Source of the DNA: Sulfurimonas sp.
Lineage (GTDB): Bacteria > Campylobacterota > Campylobacteria > Campylobacterales > Sulfurimonadaceae
Length of the DNA stretch: 7,099 bases
Assembly: GCA_002732645.1 (NCBI GenBank)
Contig: NVRL01000001.1
Span: 16,687 to 23,785 of the forward strand
Direction: 5' to 3'
The position numbers were made by a program, and so were the translations under genes. Below are positions 6,767-7,099 of this stretch, piece by piece (positions within the stretch are counted from its first letter, which is position 1; every line of letters starts with the position of its first letter). Under the pieces are notes generated by a model that did not search any database, was not told where the DNA came from, and saw only the letters and a list, made by a program, of their open reading frames with translations.

Positions 6767-7099
6767 TATATATATAGGAATAGACCTGGCTTGGGGAGAT
6801 AAGAATCTCTCAGGCTTTTGTGTCTTAACTCCCTACAAAAAGAGTTTAAAGATTATTGATATTAAACTCTTAAAATCTATAGATGATATAGTCACTGAGA
6901 TACGAAAATATAAAGACAACAAAGTCTATATCGGTCTAGATGCTCCACTTTTAGTTCCAAATGAAGATGGAAATAGAGAGTGCGAAAAACTTTTTAACAA
7001 AGATTTTGCAAAGTACAAAGTTTCCATGCTTCCTGTAAATAGAAAACTCCTTACAAAATATAATTCAAATATCAGAAGCGAAATATTATATAAAAGACT
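6753..7099 (+). CDS. DUF429 family protein, N-terminal part (3' end outside window)
   Basis: An open frame runs from just inside the end of the pseudouridine synthase gene to the right edge (115 full codons). It encodes YIGIDLAWGDKNLSGF (7-22) and, later, YIGLDAPLLVPNEDGNRECE (59-78). These are the two N-terminal blocks of DUF429, a family of uncharacterised proteins with a predicted RNase H-like nuclease fold, where D11 and D63 would be acidic active-site residues. No ATG or GTG precedes the first block. The frame is closed by TAG at 6729-6731, so the start must be TTG at 6753 or 6750, or CTG at 6735. TTG 6753 gives a plausible N-terminus and a 14-base overlap with the upstream gene. The ribosome binding site is weak. 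Substrate and role are unknown. Confidence 0.75.
   Translation, partial: MTSNSIYIGIDLAWGDKNLSGFCVLTPYKKSLKIIDIKLLKSIDDIVTEIRKYKDNKVYIGLDAPLLVPNEDGNRECEKLFNKDFAKYKVSMLPVNRKLLTKYNSNIRSEILYKR

Noticed and set aside
1..7099. Mobile element, CRISPR array, tRNA, defence or secondary-metabolism system
   Set aside because: No repeats in array form, transposase, integrase, tRNA-like fold or unusual gene is visible; all genes fit core Campylobacterota functions and have similar base composition.

Overview
The window is a dense, AT-rich stretch in which every gene lies on the + strand, and the gaps are at most 77 bases. Gene content and order point to a Campylobacterota (former Epsilonproteobacteria) chromosome. 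The likely source is a free-living Sulfurimonas- or Sulfuricurvum-like organism; the family assignment is firm and the genus is an inference. Two runs support this: truB-csrA-ispE-smpB, and the block Nif3-like protein, zinc-ribbon flagellar protein (FlgZ/HP0958 type), waaA, RluA/RluD-type pseudouridine synthase. As far as I recall, the second block keeps the order seen in Helicobacter pylori (HP0959-HP0956, read in reverse).

Layout. Bases 1-396 are the C-terminal part of truB, cut by the window edge. csrA (390-620) overlaps its end and ispE (629-1405) follows after 8 bases. The only real intergenic gap (1406-1482) carries a candidate extended -10 promoter, a short perfect palindrome and a good ribosome binding site before smpB (1483-1935). 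Then come a secreted M23/LytM peptidase (1935-2792), a membrane-anchored four-repeat TPR protein (2811-3404), a Nif3/DUF34 protein (3406-4128), the coiled-coil zinc-ribbon protein (4144-4860), waaA with a TTG start (4864-6030), a pseudouridine synthase (6032-6766), and the 5' part of a DUF429 gene that runs off the right edge and also seems to start at TTG.

How the genes relate. Most belong to basic cell upkeep: RNA modification (TruB, RluD-like), ribosome rescue (SmpB), isoprenoid precursor synthesis (IspE), envelope construction (M23 peptidase, WaaA) and post-transcriptional control linked to flagella (CsrA, FlgZ-like). The tight spacing and stop/start overlaps suggest one long operon, or two overlapping transcripts with a fresh start ahead of smpB.

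I see no mobile element, CRISPR array, RNA gene, prophage or defence system, and no convincing new system. The points worth a second look are small ones: the in-frame TAG-GGC-TTG junction before waaA, the non-ATG DUF429 start, the smpB leader, the shortened pseudouridine synthase, and the pairing of CsrA and a FlgZ-like protein in one housekeeping cluster.
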